64,000 nucleotides of DNA. It comes from Chondrinema litorale (lineage in GTDB: Bacteria; Bacteroidota; Bacteroidia; Cytophagales; Flammeovirgaceae). Every line of letters starts with the position of its first letter. The stretch's first letter is position 1. Below, piece by piece: positions 1-8,043 of this stretch. Where the stretch lies: assembly GCF_026250525.1 (NCBI RefSeq), contig NZ_CP111043.1, forward strand, positions 1,225,421 to 1,289,420, read 5' to 3'. The notes under the pieces are model-generated. The model did not search any database and had not been told where the DNA came from. It was given only the letters and a program-made list of their open reading frames with translations. The translations under genes and the position numbers were made by a program.

Positions 1-855
1 AATAAAACTCAAGACGTGGATTTTGATACCATTGAAAAGCTTGTGGCTTTTCATGCGGAACATGGAACTTATGCCATTGTTCCCTGTGGTACTACTGGCG
101 AGTCGCCAACACTTTCACACAAAGAACATGATCAAATTGTAAAATTTGTAATAGAATGTGCTAAGGGTACTAATCTAAAAGTGATTGCGGGTACTGGTTC
201 TAACTCTACCAAAGAGGCTATTCATTTAACAGAAGAAGCTCAAAAAGCAGGAGCTGATGCAAGCCTTGTTGTAGTTCCATATTACAATAAACCAACTCCT
301 AAAGGACTTAAAGCTCATTTTAGAGAACTTAATAAAATAGAGTTACCTATTATTCTATATAACATACCTGGTAGAACTGGTATTAATGTAAGCCCACAAA
401 CTACAATAGAAATTGCTGAAGAATGCCAAATGGTGGCTGGTGTAAAAGCCTCTAACGGTAATCTAGAAGAAATTTCTGAATTGTATATGCTGAGCCAGTC
501 TTTAAATAGACCATTTAGTATTCTATCTGGCGACGATGCGCTCACATTACCAATCGGAGCAGTTGGTGGAACAGGTATTGTTTCTGTTGCTGCTAATATT
601 ATCCCTGGTACTATGAAAGCACTTATGGATAGTATTAATAATTCTGACCTAGTAAAAGCAAGAGAGATCAACAGCAAAGTTTACAAATTATGTAAAGCAC
701 TGTTAGCTTTTGGAGCAAACCCAATGGGAATTAAAGCAGTTATGGCTCACGAAGGTTTAAATGTGGGAGAATGCAGGCTGCCACTTACCACACTTGACTC
801 TAATCAGGCCGAAGAGCTTATTACTATTTGGAAGGGAGTAAAAGCTAGCCTTTAA
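1..855 (+). CDS. dapA: 4-hydroxy-tetrahydrodipicolinate synthase, 5'-truncated by window edge
   Basis: Condenses pyruvate with aspartate semialdehyde in the cytoplasmic diaminopimelate/lysine pathway. Visible DapA landmarks are GTTGESPTLS (substrate-loop threonines), VVPYYNKPTPKGL, the catalytic-tyrosine segment YNIPGRTG and the Schiff-base lysine in VAGVKASNG. The open frame runs back to base 1 (codons for NKTQD before the GTG at 16). Only a short N-terminal stretch seems to be missing compared with the usual ~290-300 residues, so the GTG is not the start. The gene is convergent with the J-protein gene and shares a hairpin with it. Confidence 0.95.
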   Translation, partial: NKTQDVDFDTIEKLVAFHAEHGTYAIVPCGTTGESPTLSHKEHDQIVKFVIECAKGTNLKVIAGTGSNSTKEAIHLTEEAQKAGADASLVVVPYYNKPTPKGLKAHFRELNKIELPIILYNIPGRTGINVSPQTTIEIAEECQMVAGVKASNGNLEEISELYMLSQSLNRPFSILSGDDALTLPIGAVGGTGIVSVAANIIPGTMKALMDSINNSDLVKAREINSKVYKLCKALLAFGANPMGIKAVMAHEGLNVGECRLPLTTLDSNQAEELITIWKGVKASL

Positions 856-865
856 AATAAATATT

Positions 866-904
866 ACTTTGATTTAAGCAGTTGCATGCTGCTTAAATCA
901 AAGT
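866..904. terminator. Bidirectional hairpin between dapA and the J-protein gene
   Basis: A perfect 16-bp inverted repeat (866-881 with 889-904) encloses a 7-nt loop. It follows the dapA stop by 10 bases. Its right arm overlaps the last codons and stop (898-900) of the convergent gene. A T-rich run follows on the plus strand. Inferred intrinsic terminator serving dapA and perhaps both genes. Confidence 0.75.
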
Positions 905-1800
905 TGTTGTTTTAGGTTTCTAAGTGTTTCTTCTTGTTCAGATGTGAGGTTTTCTGGCGTAACTAATTCCAGTGTAATATACAGATCACCAAAACTTCCA
1001 AGATGACTATATTTCGGCATTCCCTTCCCTCTTAATCTAAATTTCTTGCCGCTTGATGAGCCTTTAGGTACTGTAAAACCTAATGATCCACTCAAAGTAT
1101 CCACTTTAATTTTTGCACCTAACATTCCAGAGAAAACATCTGTATGAACTGTTGAGTACAAATCATCTTCTTTTCTAGTAAATAATGGATGCTCATTCAC
1201 TTTAATATCTACATATAAATCGCCATGAGTACCTCCATTTTTACCTTCGCCACCTTTACCTTTCACCTTAAGTTGCTGACCATCTCTAACACCGGGTTTT
1301 AGCTTTAATCTTAAAGTTCTCCCATTAAATTTTAAGGTCTTGGTAACACCATCAAAAGCTTCTTGCAATGTTAGTGTTACAGTTCCCTTCATATCTTTTC
1401 CTCTCACTGGCATTTGATGCCTCTGTGCATAACCCCTTTGGCCATATGGATTTTGTCTACCACCAAAGAAACCTTCGAACATATTAAAAATATCGTCGAA
1501 GTCTACACTTCCTTGTCCTCCACCAAATGGATTGCCGCCTCCTGCATAACCTCCACCACCAAACATATCTCCTTGCTCCCAGTCGGCCCCAAACTGATCG
1601 TATTTTTTCCTCTTAGCAGGGTCTTTCAACACATCATATGCCTCTTGAACTTCTTTAAATTTAGCTTCGGCATTTTTGTCGCCAGCATTTTTATCAGGAT
1701 GGTACTTTCTAGCCATCCCTCTATAGGCCTTTTTTATTTCGTCCTGAGATGCACCTTTGCTTATACCCAATACCTGATAATAATCTTTTCGACTTTTCAT
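898..1800 (-). CDS. DnaJ/CbpA-like J-domain co-chaperone
   Basis: A 300-residue class-II J protein, which stimulates the ATPase of DnaK. It has an N-terminal J domain (residues ~4-70, HPD in KYHPDKN), a glycine/phenylalanine-rich linker (~75-120), and two C-terminal substrate-binding beta domains (~130-295). There is no CxxCxGxG zinc-finger cluster, which separates it from true DnaJ and matches CbpA/curved-DNA-binding-protein types. It lies upstream of no obvious partner on its strand, but the next gene is a small heat-shock protein in the same orientation, so a stress role is likely. Confidence 0.9.
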   Translation of the reverse strand: MKSRKDYYQVLGISKGASQDEIKKAYRGMARKYHPDKNAGDKNAEAKFKEVQEAYDVLKDPAKRKKYDQFGADWEQGDMFGGGGYAGGGNPFGGGQGSVDFDDIFNMFEGFFGGRQNPYGQRGYAQRHQMPVRGKDMKGTVTLTLQEAFDGVTKTLKFNGRTLRLKLKPGVRDGQQLKVKGKGGEGKNGGTHGDLYVDIKVNEHPLFTRKEDDLYSTVHTDVFSGMLGAKIKVDTLSGSLGFTVPKGSSSGKKFRLRGKGMPKYSHLGSFGDLYITLELVTPENLTSEQEETLRNLKQQL

Positions 1801-1931
1801 TTTGTTATTATTGTCATTATAAAATTACTCCACAATATTTTGCCTGTATACTGCATAATGCAGAAAATAAGCTAAAAGTATACCTTTTATAATTACATGT
1901 TAATCATCATTCTTTGTTTAATTTCAAAGAA

Positions 1932-1961
1932 AAGAGGTAACCCTTTAATGAATTACCTCTT
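1932..1961 (-). terminator. Terminator of the small heat-shock gene
   Basis: A 9-bp inverted repeat (1932-1940 with 1953-1961) stands about 35 bases after the hsp20 stop. Read on the minus strand it is followed by a T-rich stretch. Inferred intrinsic terminator separating hsp20 from the J-protein gene. Confidence 0.6.
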
Positions 1962-1994
1962 ACTCTTTTTATAAGTTCATCCGGCTAAAGAATA

Positions 1995-2435
1995 TTACTT
2001 AATCTCTATTGATTTTGGCTTTACTACTGGCACTTTTTCAATATCCAGTTTAAGTACACCATCATTATAAGCGGCTTCTATACTGTCTGCATTTACATTC
2101 TCTGGCAGTGTAAATGCTCTGCTAAAAGAATGATATGTGAACTCTCTTCTCGTAAATTTACCTTCTTTTTTATCCTCTGTTTTTTCTTCTTTACTTTCAG
2201 AAGAGATAGTTAACACATTATTATCAACTTCAACTTTAAAATCTTCTTTTTTCCTACCTGGCACTGCTAACTCTAAACGATAAGCATTTTCAGTCTCACT
2301 AACATTTACTGCAGGAACTGTACTTTTATTCAATGAGGATTGATCGAATAAGCTCTTGTCAAATAACTGATCAAATATATCAGTAAATACTGGAAATTGT
2401 GAATCTAATCCGTTTCTATATTTTATGAGTGACAT
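1995..2435 (-). CDS. Hsp20/alpha-crystallin small heat-shock protein
   Basis: A 146-residue holdase chaperone. The alpha-crystallin domain spans about residues 40-135, with the family signature (A/E)VPGRKKEDFKVEVDNN near the domain start and the GVLKLDIEK element near the end. The C-terminal tail includes the usual short IEIK motif. The ATG at 2435 is preceded by ~160 bp of non-coding DNA containing TGACA/TGTCA dyads. Probably heat-inducible; it lies next to the J protein. Confidence 0.93.
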   Translation of the reverse strand: MSLIKYRNGLDSQFPVFTDIFDQLFDKSLFDQSSLNKSTVPAVNVSETENAYRLELAVPGRKKEDFKVEVDNNVLTISSESKEEKTEDKKEGKFTRREFTYHSFSRAFTLPENVNADSIEAAYNDGVLKLDIEKVPVVKPKSIEIK

Positions 2436-2534
2436 AATTTTATGGTTTTAAGTTTTACATTCATTTGTTGTTCAGGTAGTAACTAATCAACATAAATGCC
2501 ACTCGAATTTTTAAGCTTTTCCGCACACAAAACA

Positions 2535-2580
2535 TGTCATTATGACACTAAAAAGAAATCAAGAAGTGACAAAATGACTG
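2535..2580. promoter_or_regulatory. TGTCA/TGACA dyad cluster upstream of hsp20
   Basis: A 13-bp perfect dyad, TGTCATTATGACA, lies at 2535-2547. Two further TGAC half-sites follow at 2567-2570 and 2575-2578. The cluster is 100-145 bp upstream of the hsp20 start and also close to the 3' end of the SDR at 2599. It could be a heat-shock operator for hsp20; this is inference from position and symmetry only. Confidence 0.35.
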
Positions 2581-2598
2581 CGCTATGCCAGAAGTTCA

Positions 2599-3405
2599 CT
2601 ATCTCATAGGTGCATTTGCTTCTTTCGCCATCACTTTATAAGTCATCTTATCCATAAACACAGGAAAAAGCTTGTTTAACCAAACAGTAAGCTTACCCAT
2701 ATTCGTGAGAATGAGGATTTTTTTACGCCTCTTTACTGCATTGTAAATGTATTCTGCACATTCTTCGGCACTCATCATGTTAGACTCATCTCTTGGAGAC
2801 TCTCCCTGCTGGCTACCATCTGCCGCCAAAGCTGTACGCCTTATATTAGAAGTAGTAAAACCCGGACAAGCTGTAAGCACATTTACTCCTTTATACAACA
2901 TTTCTGTACGTAACACTTCCAGAAAACCCTGCAAAGCAAATTTAGAAGCCGAATAACCTGTTCTGGCAGGCAAACCTCTGTAACCTGCAATAGAAGAAAT
3001 ACCTACTACTGTACCTTTACCTTCTATAATATAAGGCAGGCAATATTTGGTGGCATACAGAGCTCCATAAAAATTAATATCCATTACTTTTTTTACAACA
3101 TCCAGATCGAGGTCTTCAAACATTGCACGCATACTTATACCGGCATTGTTTATCAGAATATCAATTTTACCAAAATGATCTAATATAACCTCTACCATGT
3201 TCTTGTTATCTTCCTCCTTACTTACATCAGATACAATGGTTAACACATCTATCTTTTTCTTTTGAAGTTCTAGTGCAGCTTGATCGAGTGCTTCTTTTTT
3301 TCTACCAGTAATTACAATCTTGGAACCGTTTATACCAAACTGCTCAGCTAAAGCTTTTCCAATACCTGAAGAACCACCCGTAATTACCACCACTTTATTT
3401 TTCAT
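2599..3405 (-). CDS. SDR-family short-chain dehydrogenase
   Basis: A 268-residue classical SDR. The NAD(P)-binding glycine motif GGSSGIGKAL is at the N-terminus, NNAG at ~90, the catalytic serine at ~140 and YSASK at ~155-159. The C-terminus is longer and more basic/hydrophobic than in the fucose SDRs, with a membrane-leaning FPVFMDK segment. That resembles SDRs annotated as 'SDR family oxidoreductase, DltE/YqjQ-like'. Substrate unknown. It is monocistronic, with the next upstream gene ~400 bp away. Confidence 0.85.
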   Translation of the reverse strand: MKNKVVVITGGSSGIGKALAEQFGINGSKIVITGRKKEALDQAALELQKKKIDVLTIVSDVSKEEDNKNMVEVILDHFGKIDILINNAGISMRAMFEDLDLDVVKKVMDINFYGALYATKYCLPYIIEGKGTVVGISSIAGYRGLPARTGYSASKFALQGFLEVLRTEMLYKGVNVLTACPGFTTSNIRRTALAADGSQQGESPRDESNMMSAEECAEYIYNAVKRRKKILILTNMGKLTVWLNKLFPVFMDKMTYKVMAKEANAPMR

Positions 3406-3633
3406 AAATCTTCTTACTTTTTTGCAGTAAATATATTTTTTTAAAGATTGGATTTCTAAGCTTGTTTATACATCCTAAAGGATTTACCCATTCCACTTAG
3501 AGTTTTGTACCTTTTCTTCTATTTAAGCATTAAAACCATAAAAAAAAGTTTTAACAATATTAGAATTAGTCAATTTAATAGCAATATTGTAATATTTATT
3601 TTGAAATAAATTTTAAAATATCATTTAAAGTTA

Positions 3634-3746
3634 TATTTTTGGATAAACAATGCTTGTCTATACATTAAACTTGTGTTGTTTTTATAAAAATTAATTTGAC
3701 ACTAGGAACAGAAAGCCTGACTTTTTTGGAGTCAGGCTTTTTTTTA
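3634..3746 (+). ncRNA. Candidate small RNA: promoter-like box and orphan terminator
   Basis: The 398-bp gap 3406-3803 lies between two minus-strand genes, yet it ends in a plus-strand intrinsic terminator. The hairpin is 11 bp (3712-3722 with 3730-3740) followed by nine T. Upstream, 3634-3641 is a perfect TAnnTTTG -7 box (TATTTTTG). The nearest TTTG (3600-3603) is 30 bp away, longer than usual for a -33 element. A transcript from about 3648 to 3746 would be ~100 nt. It contains one 14-codon ORF (ATG 3650). Alternatively the hairpin simply terminates the ABM gene, though its minus-strand T-run is weak. Confidence 0.33.
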
Positions 3747-3803
3747 TCTAAATCGTAAAAATGTGTCTGAAATACCAAATAGGATCATTTTACGTGGTAA
3801 AAT

Positions 3804-4097
3804 CTAAAATAGTTTAACTTCCTCCGCAGAAAATGCAAAAGGCTTATCAGCAAACCATTGTTTTGTTTTAGCCCAAACCCCTTTAAATAAGACCGAATGC
3901 CTGTAAGTCTCCAATGCTTCTTTGCTATCCCAAATGCTATATGTAATATATACATCGGACTTATCTGCATCTTTCATAAGAATTAATTGCTGGCATCCAG
4001 GAAAACCACCAATCTTCTCTCTGTTTTCAGCAAACATTTCTAAAAAATCTTCAATATGTTTTTCATTAAAAGTCATCCGTACTATTCTGGTAAGCAT
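3804..4097 (-). CDS. Antibiotic-biosynthesis-monooxygenase (ABM) domain protein
   Basis: A 97-residue single ABM-fold protein (dimeric ferredoxin-like barrel). The pattern MLTRIVRMTF...FLEMFAENREKIGGFPGCQQLILMKD...YSIWDSKEALETYRHS is typical of the putative quinol monooxygenase/heme-degrading family. Catalytic chemistry cannot be predicted from sequence. It is a monocistron; 250 bp of non-coding DNA separates its start from the divergent gldC. Confidence 0.85.
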   Translation of the reverse strand: MLTRIVRMTFNEKHIEDFLEMFAENREKIGGFPGCQQLILMKDADKSDVYITYSIWDSKEALETYRHSVLFKGVWAKTKQWFADKPFAFSAEEVKLF

Positions 4098-4347
4098 ACT
4101 ATTTATGGTTAAATTGAAATTTTAATATCACATTCTATTTGCTACAGAAAGCCACAAGCTTTCATTTATTTGCAATCACTTTTCGGTACTCCCACTTGCA
4201 TTCTGTAGCTTTGCTGTTTCAAACAAGCTAATAGCTAAAATTATCAAAGCAGCAGTAATCGAGGTAATCTAGAAAAAGCATAAGTAATAAAGCATCATTA
4301 CACTTTTACAGCATCAAAAACATATTCTTTAAATTAATTCAATTAAG

Positions 4348-4695
4348 ATGAAAAGTTCAGAAATCAGGTTTAAGATAGAATTAGATGACCAAAATTATCC
4401 TGACAAAATATTCTGGAATGCTTCAGATGGAGCTTCGGAAGGTTTAGAAGAAGCAAAGGCCATTACTATGTCTATTTGGGATCATTTCCGTAAAGAAACC
4501 CTTAGAATTGACCTTTGGGGAAAAGACATGCCTGTAGACGAAATGAAAAGATTTTATATAGATACTATTGGAGGTTTGGCTACTAGCCTGCGCAATGCAA
4601 CCAACGATGAGTTTATGGCTAGTGAAATGGAGAAACTTTGCGATACACTAGTAAAGCATGTACAAGCAGAAGAAGAGCAACAAAAGAAAAAGTAG
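4348..4695 (+). CDS. gldC: Gliding motility protein GldC
   Basis: A 115-residue soluble protein matching GldC of gliding Bacteroidota. The diagnostic stretches are the IELDDQNYPDKIFWNASDG beginning, TLRIDLWGKDMPVDEMKRF and the ATNDEFM segment, with a lysine/glutamate-rich tail. In Flavobacterium GldC is an accessory gliding protein that increases motility; its biochemical role is unknown. It stands alone here, away from other gld genes, with its own downstream terminator. This is good evidence for the phylum. Confidence 0.9.
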   Translation: MKSSEIRFKIELDDQNYPDKIFWNASDGASEGLEEAKAITMSIWDHFRKETLRIDLWGKDMPVDEMKRFYIDTIGGLATSLRNATNDEFMASEMEKLCDTLVKHVQAEEEQQKKK

Positions 4696-4715
4696 TTCTT
4701 TATCCTGCAAAAAAT

Positions 4716-4740
4716 AAAACCGGAAAAATTTTCCGGTTTT
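4716..4740. terminator. Bidirectional terminator between gldC and GDPD gene
   Basis: A symmetrical 12-bp inverted repeat, AAAACCGGAAAA with TTTTCCGGTTTT, separated by one base. An A-run lies on the left and a T-run on the right, so it can end transcription from both convergent genes. Confidence 0.8.
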
Positions 4741-4773
4741 TTTGTTTCTTCAGCTTTTAATAACTCATTGTAG

Positions 4774-5718
4774 CTATTTAAATACCAATGCCCTATCTGG
4801 ATAATCGGTAATAATACCATCTACACCCCAAGTCAATAATTTTTGCATTTCGGCTTGCTCATTCACCGTCCACGGAATTGCCAACATACTTGCACTGTGA
4901 ATTTCATTTACCGAAGTGGAATCTAACATTTGATAGGCAGGACTGTAAATAGCAGGCTTAAAACCAAGCTCAGCAATATTCTCTTCAAAAGTATTTTTAT
5001 TAGCCACTAAAAAGGCGTTTTTATACTTACTGGCATAATGCTCATTCCAATACTTTAATACCCGTAAATCGAAACTCTGTATGGTAATTCTTTCAGGAGC
5101 AATTCCAGTTTGTTCTAAAAAATTATACACCAAATCTGAATAAACTGCTGGTGATGGATGGTATAAATTATCTCCTGCCTCATCTGATTTTATTTCGATA
5201 TTGTAATCAACCTCAGGCAAGTTATTCTCTTTAATATAACTTTCAATAAAAGTGATGGCAGAGTCAAGTAAAGGCTTGGTTTGTTTCATCTTGTTTTGCT
5301 CAGGAAAACGCGGATTCCCTTTACTTCCACAATCATATCTGGCAACCTCCTCATAAGTATGCTGATGAATATTATATGCCTTTTCTTCTTCCTCAGAAAT
5401 ATCATTGCCTAAAGAATCTGTACAAATTGAAGCCGAAAACCAAGGCTCGTGTGATACTACAAGCAAACTATCTTTAGACACTGCCAAATCTAACTCCATG
5501 GTATTTACGCCTAATTCTAAAGCTTTTTTAAATGCAGCAATACTGTTTTCTGGAAACAAGCCCCTGCAACCACGATGTCCCTGTAGATCAAATTTGTAAG
5601 CTGTGGTTTCAGATTGTTCAGTTTCAGATTGATGTTTTAGCCCTGTTCCGCAACAGGTTAAAAGAACGGCTAAAATAATTGAGAGAAGCATCTCTGCTTT
5701 TAAGGTAGTTATTTGCAT
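4774..5718 (-). CDS. Glycerophosphodiester phosphodiesterase lipoprotein
   Basis: A 314-residue GDPD-family enzyme hydrolysing glycerophosphodiesters to sn-glycerol-3-phosphate and alcohol. It begins with a lipoprotein signal (hydrophobic stretch ending LLTCCG). It has the GDPD metal/catalytic motifs LQGHRGCRGLFPENS (~45-60) and MELDLAVSKDSLLVVSHEP (~75-95), and the C-terminal GVDGIITDYPD. Probably anchored in the periplasm or at the cell surface. Monocistronic, with the fucose operon diverging 282 bp upstream. Confidence 0.92.
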   Translation of the reverse strand: MQITTLKAEMLLSIILAVLLTCCGTGLKHQSETEQSETTAYKFDLQGHRGCRGLFPENSIAAFKKALELGVNTMELDLAVSKDSLLVVSHEPWFSASICTDSLGNDISEEEEKAYNIHQHTYEEVARYDCGSKGNPRFPEQNKMKQTKPLLDSAITFIESYIKENNLPEVDYNIEIKSDEAGDNLYHPSPAVYSDLVYNFLEQTGIAPERITIQSFDLRVLKYWNEHYASKYKNAFLVANKNTFEENIAELGFKPAIYSPAYQMLDSTSVNEIHSASMLAIPWTVNEQAEMQKLLTWGVDGIITDYPDRALVFK

Positions 5719-5889
5719 TGAACTCTTGTTTTTTATGAATAAAACAAAAATACTATAATCGCTCGGAGTAGTAAGCCCTTCTGAAAATGTTCATCAAAAG
5801 TTAAAATGATTTGATTATTACAGTAATCTTAACTTCTAATTGGACGGCAAAAAAATCTTCAAAACTTTAATTATTCAATATAAAAATAC

Positions 5890-5920
5890 TTGTTTAAGGA
5901 AATTCAAAACATAACTTTAC
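5890..5920 (+). promoter_or_regulatory. Probable promoter of the L-fucose operon
   Basis: A TTG (5890-5892) is followed after 19 bp by TAACTTTA (5912-5919), seven of eight matches to the Bacteroidota TAnnTTTG -7 box. It lies ~80 bp before the first gene of the fucose operon. No operator could be recognised in the remaining 5719-6000 gap. Confidence 0.35.
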
Positions 5921-6000
5921 ATGAAAAGTTTTCTAATCAAAACTTCTTACCAAACAAACACATTTTTAATTAGGTACTCAGCCTGAAATCCGACTTTTTT

Positions 6001-6777
6001 ATGTTTGACCTTTCAGATAAAGTAGTAGTTGTTACAGGAGGTGGTAGTGGAATCGGCGCAGCTATCTCAAAAACCTTTGCCAAACAAGGAGCCAGTGTAT
6101 ATATACTGGAAATGGACACACAAAATGCCGAAAAAGTTAAAGAAAGTATTATAGCAGAAGGTGGAAAAGCCTCTATATATGCTTGTAATGTAGCTTCGCA
6201 GGAAGCCGTAAAAACCACCCTCATCAGTATTTTTGAACAAAGTAATAAGTTCGACATCCTTATAAATAATGCTGGTATTGCTCATATCGGAAATGTAGAA
6301 ACTACTACAGAAGCAGATATGGACCGCATTTACAGTGTAAACATTAAGGGTGTTTACAACTGCATGCACGAAGCTGTTAAACTAATGAAAAAACAGGGCG
6401 GTGGCGCTATACTAAATCTTGCTTCAATTGCTTCTGCGGTGGGTATTTCAGACAGGTTTGCTTACTCTATGAGCAAAGGTGCTGTGCTTACTATGACCTA
6501 CTCTGTAGCAAAAGATTTTCTAACAGATAATATTCGCTGTAACTGTATAGGCCCTGCGAGAATTCACACACCTTTTGTCGATGGGTTTCTTGCTAACAAC
6601 TATCCAGGTAAAGAAAAAGAAATGTTTGATAAACTGGCAGCAACCCAGCCTATAGGCAGAATGGGTAAACCAGAAGAAGTAGCAGCACTGGCATTATACC
6701 TCTGCTCAGATGAAGCCTCATTTATTACCGGATCATTCTACCCAATCGATGGCGGATTCATCACATTAAACGGATAA
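6001..6777 (+). CDS. SDR, probable 2-keto-3-deoxy-L-fuconate dehydrogenase
   Basis: A 258-residue classical SDR with TGGGSGIG (~12-19), NNAG (~88), catalytic Ser in NLASIAS, and YSMSK (~155). The segment RCNCIGPARIHTPFVDGFL and the end DGGFITLNG are characteristic of SDRs encoded in L-fucose clusters that oxidise 2-keto-3-deoxy-L-fuconate to the 2,4-diketo acid. First gene of the operon; the FAH-family hydrolase that would use its product follows 30 bp later. The substrate is inferred from context and motif resemblance. Confidence 0.8.
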   Translation: MFDLSDKVVVVTGGGSGIGAAISKTFAKQGASVYILEMDTQNAEKVKESIIAEGGKASIYACNVASQEAVKTTLISIFEQSNKFDILINNAGIAHIGNVETTTEADMDRIYSVNIKGVYNCMHEAVKLMKKQGGGAILNLASIASAVGISDRFAYSMSKGAVLTMTYSVAKDFLTDNIRCNCIGPARIHTPFVDGFLANNYPGKEKEMFDKLAATQPIGRMGKPEEVAALALYLCSDEASFITGSFYPIDGGFITLNG

Positions 6778-6807
6778 CAATTTAATTTATAAACCACTTA
6801 TAACACA

Positions 6808-7659
6808 ATGAAACTAATCAGATTTGGTGCTGTTGGAACAGAAAAACCAGGCGTAATTCTGGATGGAAAGAAACTCGATGTTAGCAGTTTTGGTGAAGAT
6901 TATACACAAGATTTCTTTGCTAATGATGGCATAAACCGTTTAGCTGCATGGCTTGAAAAACAAACAGCTAGTTGCCCAGAAATTCCTGAAACTGAAAGAC
7001 TGGGAGCTCCGGTTTTCAGACCTTCAAAAATGATATGCATCGGCCTTAACTATGCCGACCATGCAAAAGAAAGTAATATGGACCTTCCGAAAGAGCCTGT
7101 TATTTTCTTTAAAGCTACCTCTGCCATTGTTGGCCCTAACGACGATTTAGTTATCCCAAAAGGTAGTGAAAAAACTGACTGGGAAGTTGAGCTTGCTGTG
7201 GTAATTGGCAAAAAAGCTTCTTATGTTTCTAAAGAAGATGCCATGGATTACATCGCTGGTTACTGTCTGCATAACGACTATAGTGAAAGAGCATTCCAAA
7301 TAGAGCGTGGCGGACAATGGGTAAAAGGTAAAAGCTGTGATACTTTTGCACCTTTAGGTCCTTTTATAGCCACTAAGGATGAAATAGAAGATGTGCACAA
7401 CCTTAAACTATGGTTAACTGTAAATGGCGAAACTATGCAAGATGGAAGCACCTCTAACTTCATTTTTGATATACCTACCTCTATTAGCTACCTGAGCAAT
7501 TTTATGACTCTGCAACCGGGCGATATTATCTCTACAGGAACTCCGGCTGGTGTTGGTTTAGGAATGACCCCTCCGGTATATTTAAAACCTGGCGATGTAG
7601 TAGAACTTGGTATTGATGGGCTTGGCAGCTCAAAACAAACTGCTAAAGCATTTGAATAA
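6808..7659 (+). CDS. FAH-family hydrolase, probable 2,4-diketo-3-deoxy-L-fuconate hydrolase
   Basis: A 283-residue fumarylacetoacetate-hydrolase-family protein. The catalytic core starts at KMICIGLNYADHAKES (~72-87). It shows the metal-binding acidic pattern WEVELAVVIGKKAS (~130), NDYSERAFQ (~155) and the STGTPAGVG active-site loop (~248). In the non-phosphorylating L-fucose route this family cleaves 2,4-diketo-3-deoxy-L-fuconate to pyruvate and L-lactate. Its placement between the two fucose SDRs, the mutarotase and the lactonase supports that assignment over a generic 'FAH protein'. Confidence 0.85.
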   Translation: MKLIRFGAVGTEKPGVILDGKKLDVSSFGEDYTQDFFANDGINRLAAWLEKQTASCPEIPETERLGAPVFRPSKMICIGLNYADHAKESNMDLPKEPVIFFKATSAIVGPNDDLVIPKGSEKTDWEVELAVVIGKKASYVSKEDAMDYIAGYCLHNDYSERAFQIERGGQWVKGKSCDTFAPLGPFIATKDEIEDVHNLKLWLTVNGETMQDGSTSNFIFDIPTSISYLSNFMTLQPGDIISTGTPAGVGLGMTPPVYLKPGDVVELGIDGLGSSKQTAKAFE

Positions 7660-7683
7660 GCACGATAAATTCCAATAAACATT

Positions 7684-8019
7684 ATGAAAGTTTTTGCTCA
7701 AACAGTAAATCTAAAAGATGATCCGGAAGTAATAGCGAAGTATAAAAAATACCACAGTGAAATTTGGCCGGAAGTAAGTGAAGCATTAAAGCAAGTTGGT
7801 ATTCTTGAGATGAAAATATTTCTTTTGGGCAGAAGGCTTTTTATGTATGCAACTGCAGCTGATGAGTTTGTGCCTGAGAGAGACTTCCCAAAATATCTAG
7901 AATTACACCCGAGATGTCAGGAATGGGAAGATCAGATGGGAGAATACCAAGAATCTGTAGAAGAAGCCAGCCCGGGCGAAAAATGGGCAATGATGGAACA
8001 AGTATTTGATTTAGAATAA
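7684..8019 (+). CDS. L-rhamnose/L-fucose mutarotase (RhaM family)
   Basis: A 111-residue dimeric ferredoxin-like mutarotase interconverting sugar anomers. Family marks are KYKKYHSEIWPEV (histidine and tryptophan near the N-terminus), FLLGRRLFMY and the late CQEWEDQMGEY region. RhaM-family proteins occur in both L-rhamnose and L-fucose clusters. Since every neighbour belongs to fucose oxidation, L-fucose is the likelier substrate, supplying the anomer used by the dehydrogenase. It sits 24 bp after the hydrolase gene. Confidence 0.85.
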   Translation: MKVFAQTVNLKDDPEVIAKYKKYHSEIWPEVSEALKQVGILEMKIFLLGRRLFMYATAADEFVPERDFPKYLELHPRCQEWEDQMGEYQESVEEASPGEKWAMMEQVFDLE

Positions 8020-8043
8020 CACAAAATAAAACCTCTGGTAAAT

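Noticed and set aside
16..18. GTG as the start of dapA
   Set aside because: The frame is open to base 1, and DapA normally has more residues before this point; the gene is simply cut by the window edge.
315..677. 120-codon ORF opposite dapA and similar opposite-strand ORFs over fabI, the che genes, umuC and others
   Set aside because: They are shadows of well-supported genes with no family signature or independent start context.
5719..6000. Operator for the fucose operon
   Set aside because: Only a moderate promoter match was found; no convincing inverted repeat and no adjacent regulator gene.
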